Assembly: GCA_000509105.1 (NCBI GenBank)
Contig: BAIF02000102.1
Span: forward strand, 1 to 64,000
DNA length: 64,000 bases
Source of the DNA: Clostridiales bacterium VE202-21
GTDB lineage: Bacteria > Bacillota > Clostridia > Lachnospirales > Lachnospiraceae
Direction: 5' to 3'
The notes below the pieces were generated by a model that was given only the letters and a program-made list of their open reading frames with translations, was not told where the DNA came from and searched no databases. Positions within the stretch are counted from its first letter, which is position 1, and every line of letters starts with the position of its first letter. The translations under genes and the position numbers were made by a program. Positions 17,766-26,339 of the stretch are shown one piece after another.

Positions 17766-19210
17766 ATGAATTATAGAATGACAACTTTCATAATAGGTAA
17801 GATGCTGGGGGTGGAAGGTGCGCTTCTCCTGCTTCCGGCAGCGGTTGCTTTTTTATATGGAGAAAAAAGCGGATTATCATTTTTGATGGTAAGTGCAGTA
17901 CTTCTCATCATATTCCTGATATTTGGACGGAAAAAACCGGGCAACAAGCTGATTTACGGCAAAGAAGGACTTGTTATCGTGGGTTCCGCCTGGATATTAT
18001 GGTCATTATTCGGCGCGTTGCCGTTTTTCATATCAGGGTGCATACCGAATTATCTGGACGCATTTTTTGAAACCGTGTCCGGTTTTACTACAACAGGGTC
18101 AACCATATTGACAAATATTGAGGCCCTGCCGATGGGAATGGCTTTTTGGCGGAGCCTGACGCACTGGATTGGCGGAATGGGAGTGCTGGTTTTCGTTATG
18201 ATGCTGACTTCTCTGGATGATGAGAGTTCTATGCATCTGATGCGTGCGGAAGTGCCGGGGCCGGAGGCTGACAAGCTTGTGCCAAAGGCGAGAAGCACGG
18301 CTAAGATTTTGTACTCCATGTACTTTGTGCTGACCGCAGCGGAAGTAGTTTTTCTGCTTTTTGGCGGCATGAGCTTTTATGATGCGCTGATCCATTCATT
18401 CAGTACGGCTGGAACGGGCGGATTTTCAAATAGAAATGCAAGTATTGCCTATTACGACAGTGCATATATTGACGGAGTGATCACGGTATTTATGATTCTG
18501 TTTGGAGTGAACTTCAATATCTATTTCCTGCTGCGTCTGAAAAATTGGAAGGCCGCGCTGAAAAATGAAGAACTCCGTGGATATCTGGGCATAATTCTTG
18601 CTCCATGGCGGTTATTACGCTGAATATCATGGGGATGTACGGCAATATTTTGCATGCATTTCGATATGCCTCCTTCCAGGTAGGGGCGATCATTACGACG
18701 ACGGGATTCTGTACGGCCAATTTTGACCAGTGGCCCGAATTGTCGAAGGTAATCCTGCTGGGACTGATGGTGATCGGAGCCTGTGCAGGTTCTACAGGAG
18801 GGGGGATAAAGGTATCTCGTTTTCTGATATTAATGAAGAGCGTAAAGCAGGAGATCAGAAGAATGCTGCATCCCAAGTCCGTTACGATTGTGCAGATAAA
18901 CGGAAAAAAAGTGGGAAGAGATACCATGCACGGTGTATATATTTACTTTATTTGTTATATCCTGATAATGATGTTATCTGTATTGCTGGTTTCCATCAAT
19001 AACTACGATTTTACGACAACATTCAGTTCTGTATTGACAACACTGAATAATGTGGGGCCTGGGCTGGCTCAGGTGGGGCCGATTGAAAACTTTTCTGGCT
19101 TTTCACCTCTGTCCAAAATTGTGTTCTGCCTGGATATGCTGATAGGAAGATTGGAGATATTCCCGTATCTTCTGCTTCTTTCTCCGGATCTGTGGAGAAG
19201 GAGGTTCTAA
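17766..19210 (+). pseudogene. trkH: TrkH potassium channel subunit, frameshifted
   Basis: Two overlapping frames together give a normal TrkH of about 480 aa. Residues 1-280 lie in 17766-18623 and the remainder in 18605-19210. The first half has the pore repeats with SGFTTTGST and HWIGGMGVLVFVMML; the second half continues with TTGFCTANFDQWPE, CAGSTGGGIK and the terminal GRLEIFP block. The frame breaks near 18600-18605. One extra T after GCT would give ...ILASMAVITLNI... and restore the protein, so a single-base deletion is the simplest explanation. It may be a real inactivating mutation or a sequence error. If real, TrkA would lack its channel. Confidence 0.88.
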
Positions 19211-19293
19211 TAAATCTCGGAAACTGACAGAACTTTGGCAACATGCCGGAGAGTACTTAAAGACTTAAGGAAGAAAGACAGAAAGGGTAATGT

Positions 19294-20994
19294 ATGAAAA
19301 AAGGGAAAGTAAAACTGTTGGCTGTGATAGGAATCATATTGCTTGCTGCGATTTATTATTATGTAACGCTGCCGGCAATCAATATCCACTCCTCAGATTT
19401 CTGGATGTTTTTTATAGTGATTATTATTATTGCTGCCTTGATTTACATCAGAAGGAAGAAGCTTAACCGGTATGAACTGAAAAACTCGAAAGGCGTAAAA
19501 GTTATTTTGGGAATCCTGGTGGTAGTGGTAGCAGCTTATTTGATTGGCACATTGCTATCTTCACCAATTGTAAATGCGAAGAAGTATCAGAAACTTCTGG
19601 ATGTAAAAGACGGTGAGTTCACGAAAGATATCGAGGAATTGTCTTTTGACCAGATTCCGCTTCTGGACAGGGATTCTGCTGCAATCCTCGGTAACCGTAA
19701 AATGGGCAGCATGGTGGACATGGTATCTCAGTTCGAGGTGGATGATCTGTACAGCCAGATTAATTACCAGGATCAGCCGGTCAGAGTTTCACCGCTGCGT
19801 TATGCGAGCGTGATCAAATGGCTTACAAACCAGAAGGAAGGGATACCGGCATATATAAAAATTGATATGGCAACGCAGAATACGGAACTTGTGAAGCTGA
19901 AAGAGGGCATGAAGTATACGACAAGCGACCACTTTAACAGAAATATTTACCGCCATCTTAGATTTAAGTATCCGACGTATATTTTTAATGACCTCAGTTT
20001 TGAAATTGACGATGACGGAGTTCCATACTGGATCTGCCCGGTGAAGAAGTTTAACATCGGCCTTTTCGGTGGAACCACCATAGGCCGCGTAGTGTTGTGC
20101 AATGCCATTACGGGAGAGACAAAGGACTATAAGATAGAAGATGCGCCGGAATGGATAGACAGGGCTTACTCGGCTGATCTGCTTGTGGAACTGTATGACT
20201 ATTACGGATCATTAAAGCATGGCTATTTTAACAGCATCCTGGGACAAAAGGACTGTCTGAAGACAACAACCGGTTACAATTACCTTGCAATTGACGATGA
20301 CGTGTGGGTATACACCGGCGTGACTTCTGTCAGCGGTGACCAGTCCAATGTAGGATTTGTTCTGATGAACCAGCGGACAATGGAGACAAAGTTTTATGGC
20401 ATTGAGGGAGCAACAGAAGACTCTGCAATGTCCTCGGCGGAAGGACAGGTACAGAACCTGAAGTATAAGGCAACCTTCCCGCTGCTTTTGAATATTTCCG
20501 GAGAACCGACTTATTTTATCGCCCTTAAAGATGATGCGGGGCTGGTTAAAAAATATGCGATGGTGAACGTACAGAAATATCAGATTGTGGCAATCGGAGA
20601 TACGGTAAGCTCGTGCGAGGCTGCTTATACGAACCTGATGTATGAAAACGGAATCAAAGAGGTTGAAAAAGATACCCGTGAGATTGAGACAATTACTGCG
20701 AAGATTACAAAAATAGCGCAGGGAGTTATTGACGGTAATTCTCACTACTACGTAATGCTGGAAGGCTCAGATGAGATCTTTGATGTGTCAGTAGTGGACT
20801 TCATAGATATTATAAAATATGAAGTAGGGCAGGAAGTAACTGTGGAGTATAAAGAGGGTGATACGACCAATACAGTTCTTTCTTTCAACGGAGAAGAACT
20901 GCAGAAGACAGCACCGTCTTCCGACGGGGAAAATGCAGACAACGGGCAGCAGGACGATACAGCGCAGGCTGAGGAAGGCACAGTACAGGAATAA
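19294..20994 (+). CDS. Membrane-anchored conserved protein of unknown function
   Basis: 566 aa, not recognised. Two or three hydrophobic segments lie near residues 7-27, 36-52 and 69-90, followed by a large soluble domain (about 95-530) and an acidic, Gln/Asp-rich low-complexity tail. No catalytic motif stands out. The soluble part shows regular beta-rich stretches (YWICPVKKFNIGLFGG, VWVYTGVTSVSGDQSNVGFVLMN) and a C-terminal OB-like stretch (ITAKITKIAQGVIDGNSHYYVMLEG). The gene is 83 bases after trkH on the same strand and ends in a clear terminator. Confidence 0.7.
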   Translation: MKKGKVKLLAVIGIILLAAIYYYVTLPAINIHSSDFWMFFIVIIIIAALIYIRRKKLNRYELKNSKGVKVILGILVVVVAAYLIGTLLSSPIVNAKKYQKLLDVKDGEFTKDIEELSFDQIPLLDRDSAAILGNRKMGSMVDMVSQFEVDDLYSQINYQDQPVRVSPLRYASVIKWLTNQKEGIPAYIKIDMATQNTELVKLKEGMKYTTSDHFNRNIYRHLRFKYPTYIFNDLSFEIDDDGVPYWICPVKKFNIGLFGGTTIGRVVLCNAITGETKDYKIEDAPEWIDRAYSADLLVELYDYYGSLKHGYFNSILGQKDCLKTTTGYNYLAIDDDVWVYTGVTSVSGDQSNVGFVLMNQRTMETKFYGIEGATEDSAMSSAEGQVQNLKYKATFPLLLNISGEPTYFIALKDDAGLVKKYAMVNVQKYQIVAIGDTVSSCEAAYTNLMYENGIKEVEKDTREIETITAKITKIAQGVIDGNSHYYVMLEGSDEIFDVSVVDFIDIIKYEVGQEVTVEYKEGDTTNTVLSFNGEELQKTAPSSDGENADNGQQDDTAQAEEGTVQE

Positions 20995-21014
20995 AAGCGC
21001 TTCACTAAGAGTAA

Positions 21015-21056
21015 GCAGCGGATATGATGGACGTAGTCATATCCGCTGTTTTTTTA
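21015..21056 (+). terminator. Rho-independent terminator after the 566-aa membrane protein
   Basis: Stem AGCGGATATGA / TCATATCCGCT with a 9-base loop, followed by GTTTTTTT. Confidence 0.9.
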
Positions 21057-21227
21057 AACAGCGCGTTTTACCGAATCAGCCCGTTAAAATAAAGATCTAT
21101 GCACAGAATTCAGTTATCAAATATTCGATTCGATCGATTGGGATTCTTGAAAAAATGTGACTGCCCGGATGTGAGGAAAACAGGGCATAATTTTCTTAGG
21201 ATGGAAATGAGAAAACAGGTTAAAATA

Positions 21228-21273
21228 AAAGGGTGTACCAGGCAGGTCGAGATCCGCAGATACACCCTTTTTG
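21228..21273 (-). terminator. Terminator for the minus-strand P-loop gene
   Basis: AAAGGGTGTA pairs with TACACCCTTT. On the minus strand the stem is followed by TTTTATTTTAA, placing a terminator just beyond the stop of the gene ending at 21280. Confidence 0.7.
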
Positions 21274-21279
21274 GTCTCA

Positions 21280-21702
21280 TTAATTCAGAACGGCATAATC
21301 CGGTGAATCAATGTTTGGTATATCTTTTCTCTCAGCGCTGACACTGATAATAAATTCAATATTGTTTTCTTTTGAAATTTTGTTCAGTTTTTCGAGGAAT
21401 TTTGACAGGTTGTCAATGGAAATATCTGCCTGTTTTAATACTCCGTCAATGAAAATGGTTTCAATGTCGTGGTTACCGGCTACCATGCCGTATATAAATC
21501 CGATAAATTCATCCAGCGTTTGAATATCTCTGTAATCTGCCATACAGATTGCGCGAACCTGAAAGTCCACGATGTATGTATCACGATGGCTCTTTTTAAT
21601 TAATACTACGTTTCCATTGGAAGTTTTCACCTTCTCGTTTGCAAGTTCGATCATCTGCTTAGTTTTGCCGCTGCCTTTCGGGCCTGTTATTAAATTTACC
21701 AT
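21280..21702 (-). CDS. Small P-loop ATPase-like protein
   Basis: 140 aa if translated from the ATG at 21702, which follows AAAGGAGAGATTCGCC; a longer frame from 21744 lacks such a site. The Walker A motif GPKGSGKT begins at residue 7 and a hydrophobic Walker B-like strand IETIFIDGVL lies near residue 80. Too short for a full AAA+ or ABC protein. No family name recognised; it resembles small ATP-binding proteins common in Clostridia. Single gene. Confidence 0.75.
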   Translation of the reverse strand: MVNLITGPKGSGKTKQMIELANEKVKTSNGNVVLIKKSHRDTYIVDFQVRAICMADYRDIQTLDEFIGFIYGMVAGNHDIETIFIDGVLKQADISIDNLSKFLEKLNKISKENNIEFIISVSAERKDIPNIDSPDYAVLN

Positions 21703-21881
21703 GGCGAATCTCTCCTTTATGTATGTTTTTTTGAGACCTCTCAATGCTCAAATGTCTTTAATTCATTATACACTAAAGTACGGGTGGTAACAACTAAAAA
21801 AAGGATAAATTCCAACTTTATCGAAAGGGTTCACCATATAAAACAGGGGAAGGAAAAAGTACAGAATTGCTTTGAGGTAAA

Positions 21882-21959
21882 TGAGAATAGTTATCATATA
21901 GTGGGATTGAATAGCTGACGGAAGTGTGGTAAAATTCATTTAATTGAGAATCATAATCA
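21882..21959 (+). promoter_or_regulatory. Two Fur-box-like operators before DUF3793-flavodoxin
   Basis: TGAGAATAGTTATCA (21882-21896) and TGAGAATCATAATCA (21945-21959) each match the Fur 7-1-7 consensus TGATAATNATTATCA at 12 of 14 defined positions. A TTGAGG -35-like box at 21872 precedes the first. Two sites around a promoter, upstream of a flavodoxin that commonly replaces ferredoxin under iron limitation, make iron repression likely. Binding is inferred. Confidence 0.65.
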
Positions 21960-21976
21960 TTTGAAGGGAGGGTGCT

Positions 21977-22576
21977 ATGCCTGCAGAAGTGCTGTCTTAT
22001 TTTCTAAAACATGAGGATATACGTTTAAAGCTGCGGTTTCAGATTGTACTTCAGTGTGCACCGTTTCTAAAGGGGAAAAAGGTGTCCTGCGGAATTACAA
22101 TGGAGGACTCTATGTATAATGAGCTGTATAATATCTTGGGCGGGTCAGGAATATCTTACCGCAGGCTGTCGGCAGCAGAGGGGAGATGCCTGGTTTTATT
22201 TTACCGTGAAAAAGAGTTATCCGAGTATCTGAACCGGGTCGGGATCAGAAGCTTTATCCGGGAATTCGGTTACATTGAAATGGGGCTGGACGAGATGTTG
22301 GAAAGGCTGTCCTGCCGCACGGCTTTATTTTCAAGGGAGGAGATCGGATATCCGCATGAGATCGGAATCTTTTTTGGATATCCCGTGGAGGACGTACAGG
22401 GGTTTATCCGCAATGCAGGAAGAGAATATCTGTTCCTAGGCTATTGGAAGGTTTACAGCAATCCGATGGCCGCGAAAATGATTTTCAAGGAATATGACCA
22501 GGCAAAAGTATGTGCGGTCAACGAATTTTTAACAGGAAAGAGCATAAAAGATATCGCGTGTAATAAGGAGGATTAA
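21977..22576 (+). CDS. DUF3793 family protein
   Basis: 199 aa. Matches the DUF3793 pattern: an N-terminal LKHEDIRLKLRFQIVLQCAPFLKGKK block, a central FYREKELSEYL segment and the C-terminal IGIFFGYPVEDVQGFI...YLFLGYWKVY. Function unknown. In Clostridia the family is often found beside flavodoxin and iron transport genes, in line with the two Fur-like boxes here. Only 4 bases separate it from the flavodoxin gene, so they are co-transcribed. Confidence 0.8.
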   Translation: MPAEVLSYFLKHEDIRLKLRFQIVLQCAPFLKGKKVSCGITMEDSMYNELYNILGGSGISYRRLSAAEGRCLVLFYREKELSEYLNRVGIRSFIREFGYIEMGLDEMLERLSCRTALFSREEIGYPHEIGIFFGYPVEDVQGFIRNAGREYLFLGYWKVYSNPMAAKMIFKEYDQAKVCAVNEFLTGKSIKDIACNKED

Positions 22577-22580
22577 AACC

Positions 22581-23012
22581 ATGAATGTATCAGTTGTCTA
22601 CTGGAGCGGAACCGGCAATACACAGGCAATGGCAGAGGCGGTTGCCAGAGGAATAGAAGCGGCGGGAAAGAACGCAAGGCTGATCGAGGCAAGTGCGGCA
22701 GATGCGGTTGAAATAGCGTCTGAGCATGCATTTGCGCTGGGCTGCCCGTCGATGGGGGCAGAAGAATTGGAGGAGAACGAGATGGAGCCGTTTGTGGAGT
22801 CACTGGAAACACTTGTATCCGGTAAGCATATTTTATTATTTGGCTCCTATGGATGGGGCGACGGCGAATGGATGCGGAACTGGGCAGAAAGAATGAAGGC
22901 AGCCGGAGCTGAGCTGGTGCGTGCGGAAGGCATCATTGCCAATGAGGCACCGGATGGAGAAGCAATAGAAGCTTGCGAGAAAGCAGGAAGAGAACTTGCA
23001 GAACTTACATAG
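22581..23012 (+). CDS. Flavodoxin (short chain)
   Basis: 143 aa FMN-binding electron carrier. The phosphate loop is WSGTGNTQAMA (residues 8-18). Further FMN contacts fall at LGCPSMGAEELEE and GSYGWGDGEWM. Length is right for a short-chain flavodoxin. It likely replaces ferredoxin when iron is scarce, consistent with the upstream Fur-like boxes. Ribosome binding site AAGGAGG lies inside the end of the DUF3793 gene. Confidence 0.93.
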   Translation: MNVSVVYWSGTGNTQAMAEAVARGIEAAGKNARLIEASAADAVEIASEHAFALGCPSMGAEELEENEMEPFVESLETLVSGKHILLFGSYGWGDGEWMRNWAERMKAAGAELVRAEGIIANEAPDGEAIEACEKAGRELAELT

Positions 23013-23018
23013 ATTTCA

Positions 23019-23070
23019 TTGACAAATCGTCTACTCCATGCATAAGATAGTTTCATACGTATGAAACTAT
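23019..23070 (+). promoter_or_regulatory. zip promoter overlapped by a perfect 24-bp palindrome
   Basis: -35 TTGACA (23019-23024), an 18-base spacer and -10 TAAGAT (23043-23048). A perfect 24-bp palindrome (23047-23070, core TTTCATACGTATGAAA) begins in the -10 box and covers the transcription start. It is not Fur-like. A metal-sensing repressor, for example of the DtxR/MntR kind, is a reasonable guess given the downstream metal transporter. Confidence 0.7.
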
Positions 23071-23091
23071 AAGATGAATGGGGGAAAGAAC

Positions 23092-23874
23092 ATGAATCAG
23101 AACATGCTGCTTGGAATACTGATTCCTTTTGCAGGAACCACCCTTGGCTCAGCCATGGTATTCTTTATGCGTAAGGAAATGAATGAAAAACTACAGAAGG
23201 CGCTGCTAGGCTTTGCCTCGGGTGTTATGATAGCCGCTTCTGTGTGGTCCCTGTTGATCCCGGCCATAGAGATGGCGGAGGAGAACGGCTCACGGCCCTG
23301 GCTGCCTGCTGCGGCAGGCTTTTTGCTTGGGATGGGATTTTTGCTCCTTCTGGATACCGTGACGCCGCATATGCATCTCAATGGAGACGAGCCGGAGGGA
23401 GTGAAATCCAGCCTGAAAAAGTCAACCATGCTCGTTCTTGCGGTAACGCTGCACAACATACCGGAGGGAATGGCCGTAGGAGTAACGTTTGCCGGTGCAG
23501 TATCCGGGAATACAACCATATCGCTTGCCGGTGCATTTGCCCTGTCAGTCGGTATCGCAATCCAGAACTTCCCGGAGGGCGCCATTATATCCATGCCGCT
23601 GCGGAGTGAAGGAGTATCAAAAGGCCGTTCCTTCCTTTACGGCACTTTGTCGGGTGTAGTGGAACCGATTGCGGCGGTCATAACAATCCTTCTGACAGGT
23701 CTTGTCGTGCCAATTCTCCCGTATCTGCTCGCATTCGCGGCGGGAGCGATGATTTATGTTGTCGTAGAAGAACTGATACCGGAAGCACAGGCAGAACCGC
23801 ATACAAACATCAGCACAGTGGGGGTGGCAATCGGATTTACCCTTATGATGATATTAGATGTGGCTTTGGGGTAG
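23092..23874 (+). CDS. ZIP family divalent metal transporter
   Basis: 260 aa from ATG 23092, chosen because GGGGGAAAG lies just before it; an upstream in-frame ATG at 23074 has no site. Eight membrane segments are expected. Family motifs are HNIPEGMAVGV in helix IV and QNFPEGAIISMPL in helix V, which supply the metal-binding His/Glu residues. A His-rich loop (PHMHLNGDE) lies between helices III and IV. Imports zinc, iron or manganese; specificity cannot be read from the sequence. Probably controlled separately from the flavodoxin pair by the palindromic operator. Confidence 0.92.
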   Translation: MNQNMLLGILIPFAGTTLGSAMVFFMRKEMNEKLQKALLGFASGVMIAASVWSLLIPAIEMAEENGSRPWLPAAAGFLLGMGFLLLLDTVTPHMHLNGDEPEGVKSSLKKSTMLVLAVTLHNIPEGMAVGVTFAGAVSGNTTISLAGAFALSVGIAIQNFPEGAIISMPLRSEGVSKGRSFLYGTLSGVVEPIAAVITILLTGLVVPILPYLLAFAAGAMIYVVVEELIPEAQAEPHTNISTVGVAIGFTLMMILDVALG

Positions 23875-23888
23875 GGAGATTGTGGTGG

Positions 23889-24180
23889 CTGGTATGGGGA
23901 CGCTCTTTGGAACCGGAGTGTCCGGAGGTCTTTTTGAGCAGGCTTATGCTGATTCTGGAAACCGGCCGCTTAGCCGTTAATTGCTAACTGCGAAAAAGCC
24001 GCATCTTATGGGGAAAAACTGATTCGGAGATCAGTTTTTCCCCATAAGATGCGGCTTTTTCGCAGTTAGAATTAATCGGCATTAAAGGTTTCCAGAATCA
24101 GTATAAGCCTGCGCAAAAAGACCTCCGGACACCCCGGTTCTCAAGAGCTGGAACATCAAAGCTGAAGGCGTCCCTATCCC
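23889..24180. repeat. Long inverted repeat D
   Basis: Arms about 23891-24024 and 24027-24180 pair over most of their length: GTGTCCGGAGGTCTTTTTG, TATNCTGATTCTGGAAA and TAACTGCGAAAAAGCCGC are matched by their complements. The right arm carries about 25 extra bases near 24143-24165. The innermost 50 bases form a perfect hairpin. The core AAAAGCCGCATCTTATGG and the outer GGTATGGGGACGCT are shared with repeat C. It sits between the ZIP gene stop and the glycine riboswitch. Confidence 0.9.
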
Positions 24181-24284
24181 GGATGGGGGGCCAGACGGAG
24201 TAGGTGGATCGAGTGACAGATGATGCACGCTGATTCCCCAAAAAGTACTTGAAATGGTGAGGATTTGGTGATATGCTTTAAATT

Positions 24285-24383
24285 GCGTGTTAAGACACGA
24301 CAACTCAGGAGAGTCTCTTATTTTAAGAGCGCCGAAGGTGTACGCAGCGTGTGCTGTAAATCTCTCAGGCAAAAGGATGGAGG
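24285..24383 (+). promoter_or_regulatory. Glycine riboswitch (single aptamer) upstream of AGCS symporter
   Basis: The aptamer spans about 24307-24380: AGGAGAGTCTC...GAGCGCCGAAGG...CTCTCAGGCAAAAGGA, the conserved gcvT-motif core. Only one full aptamer is present. A short stem CGTGT/ACACG (24286-24299) just 5' may be the reduced ghost aptamer seen in singlet glycine riboswitches. The Shine-Dalgarno GGAGGAG follows the 3' stem immediately, so control may be translational. Control of a glycine/alanine symporter fits the family. Confidence 0.88.
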
Positions 24384-24392
24384 AGTAATATT

Positions 24393-25808
24393 ATGTTTAG
24401 TCAGATCAACAGTTTTATCAAGTGGGTCGATGATGCCGTGTGGGGGCTTCCATTGATCATTCTTATCCTGGTGACAGGAATCTATTTATCAGTTCGTTTG
24501 AAGGGCCTTCAGATCAGGCATCTGGGCAAGGCGCTGAAATTCATGGTGAAAAATGAAGAAGATGGACGTGGGGAAGTAACGAGTTTTGGAGCGCTTTGTA
24601 CTGCGCTTTCTGCTACAATCGGGACAGGGAATATTGTCGGTGTAGCTACGGCGATTGCCGCTGGCGGGCCGGGGGCTTTATTCTGGATGATTGTTGCTGC
24701 TTTTTTTGGTATGGCGACGAAATATGCAGAGGGGCTTCTCTCTATTAAGTACCGTACAATTGATGAAGAAGGACATGTGTTGGGCGGTCCTTTCTATTAC
24801 ATAGAAAATGGAATGGGGAAGAACTGGCGGTGGCTTGCAAAGATTTTCGCCTTTTTTGGAGCAGGTGTCGGCCTGTTCGGAATTGGTACATTTACGCAGG
24901 TTAACGGGATCGCCTCTGCCGTGAAGAATTTCTTTGATCCGGATCTCGCCAACACGGTTAATTTGTTCGGCGGTACATACTCATGGGCAACCGTGATTAC
25001 GGGAATTATCCTGACCTTCTGTGTGGGGCTGGTTGTGATTGGAGGAATTAAACGTATTGCAAAGGTATCGGAGATTGTTGTGCCGTTCATGGCGGTTCTC
25101 TATGTACTGTTGGCGCTGATCATCCTGCTGACTCATATACCGGCAATCCCGGGCGCGATTGCACTGATTGTCAAATCCGCATTTTCCGGCAGCGCGCTTG
25201 CCGGCGGTGTGATGGGAACAATGGTGATTGCCATGCAGAAAGGGATTGCAAGGGGGATCTTTTCGAATGAGGCTGGTCTGGGAAGCGCCCCGATCGCTGC
25301 CGCAGCTGCTCAGACAAAAGAGCCTGCGCGCCAGGGCTTGGTGTCTATGACAGGTACTTTTATTGATACGATCGTAATCTGTACCATGACCGGATTATCT
25401 ATTGTGATTGCGGGGACGTGGAATACGGGCCTGGAAGGGGTGGAGATTACGACAGCTGCTTTCCAGCAGGGACTGCCGTTTCCGCCGGCTGTGGCATCCT
25501 TTGCCCTGATGCTGTGCCTTGTGTTTTTTGCTTTCACTACGATACTGGGGTGGAACTATTATGGAGAACGCTGCCTGGAATATTTGTCCAACAGAAATAT
25601 GAAGGCGGTGAAAACTTACAGGTGGCTGTATATCCTTGCGATCTTTATCGGACCTTATATGACGGTAGAGGCTGTCTGGAATATTGCAGATATTTTTAAC
25701 GCATTGATGGCGCTTCCGAACCTCGTAGCTCTGATTTCACTGAGCGGAGTAGTTGCCGCGGAGAGCAGGGATTACTTTTCCAGGCTGAAACAAATGGGGA
25801 TGAAATAG
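24393..25808 (+). CDS. Sodium:alanine/glycine symporter (AGCS family)
   Basis: 471 aa membrane protein with about 11 transmembrane helices. AGCS signatures: GALCTALSATIGTGNIVGVATAI near residues 70-90, AAFFGMATKYAEGLLSIKYR and the FSNEAGLGSAPIAAAAA block near 290-310. Couples Na+ influx to uptake of glycine or alanine. The glycine riboswitch directly upstream points to glycine as ligand or substrate. Monocistronic. Confidence 0.95.
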   Translation: MFSQINSFIKWVDDAVWGLPLIILILVTGIYLSVRLKGLQIRHLGKALKFMVKNEEDGRGEVTSFGALCTALSATIGTGNIVGVATAIAAGGPGALFWMIVAAFFGMATKYAEGLLSIKYRTIDEEGHVLGGPFYYIENGMGKNWRWLAKIFAFFGAGVGLFGIGTFTQVNGIASAVKNFFDPDLANTVNLFGGTYSWATVITGIILTFCVGLVVIGGIKRIAKVSEIVVPFMAVLYVLLALIILLTHIPAIPGAIALIVKSAFSGSALAGGVMGTMVIAMQKGIARGIFSNEAGLGSAPIAAAAAQTKEPARQGLVSMTGTFIDTIVICTMTGLSIVIAGTWNTGLEGVEITTAAFQQGLPFPPAVASFALMLCLVFFAFTTILGWNYYGERCLEYLSNRNMKAVKTYRWLYILAIFIGPYMTVEAVWNIADIFNALMALPNLVALISLSGVVAAESRDYFSRLKQMGMK

Positions 25809-25823
25809 ATTTTAATACCTACA

Positions 25824-25964
25824 TCAACACTGAAAACGTCTTCCGGGGCATGGATTACGGCTGCAACGATCGCGACACTGGTACCTCAGGTTTTTGTTTC
25901 CCTATGGGCGGGGGGCGCGGCCGACCGCTATAACCGGAAAAGGCAGACGCCATCTCCGTTTTAG
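25824..25964 (+). pseudogene. Fragment of an MFS transporter gene
   Basis: An uninterrupted frame of 46 codons ending at TAG 25962-25964 translates to a stretch containing SSGAWITAATIATLVPQVF followed by SLWAGGAADRYNRKRQ. This is the TM2/loop 2-3 region of MFS drug-efflux-type transporters (the G-x3-D-R-x2-R/K motif). No start codon, no remaining helices and no partner fragment are nearby, so it is a decayed remnant left between the AGCS gene and the leuS leader. Confidence 0.7.
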
Positions 25965-26028
25965 ATGGTGAACGGGCGTGAAAAGTATTCGCAGGTGCAA
26001 CAAATTATGAAATCAGGGAGAAAACTAC

Positions 26029-26057
26029 TTGACTTATTTTAACATTCTTCCTATAAT
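26029..26057 (+). promoter_or_regulatory. leuS T-box promoter
   Basis: -35 TTGACT (26029-26034), a 17-base spacer and a perfect -10 TATAAT (26052-26057), just ahead of the T-box leader. Confidence 0.8.
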
Positions 26058-26065
26058 AAATAAGA

Positions 26066-26316
26066 ATATTGCAGAAACTGGGATGAGGAGTACTAAGAGC
26101 CTATCGTTTTCAGAGAGCTGCCGGAAGGTGTGAGGCAGAAGCGTAAACTCCCAACTCGCCTCGGAGTTCTTTTATTGAAACAGCAGTAGATAAAAGCGGG
26201 ACTTCCCGTTACAGAAGAAATGAGTGCATCCGGGAGCTGCCGGGTGAATGAGAGTGGTACCACGGAAGTCAAAGCCTTTTCGTCTCTTAATGAGATGAAA
26301 AGGCTTTTTATAAAGT
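26066..26316 (+). promoter_or_regulatory. T-box leader of leuS with antiterminator/terminator
   Basis: About 250 nt leader. Stem I contains the AGAGAGCTGCCGGAAGGTG-type motifs. The conserved T-box AGAGTGGTACCACGG lies at 26251-26265, with UGGU able to pair with a tRNA ACCA end. The terminator follows: AAAGCCTTTTCGTCTC / GAGATGAAAAGGCTTTTT (26271-26310). CUC triplets near 26148-26156 could be the leucine specifier, but I could not fix which one. Uncharged tRNA-Leu would stabilise the antiterminator and switch on leuS. Confidence 0.9.
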
Positions 26317-26339
26317 GTTGAATGTAGGAGGATATTGTA

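Noticed and set aside
15931-24180. Insertion sequences flanked by inverted repeats
   Set aside because: The space between the arms is too short for a transposase, and none is found nearby. A non-autonomous element remains possible and is listed as a finding.
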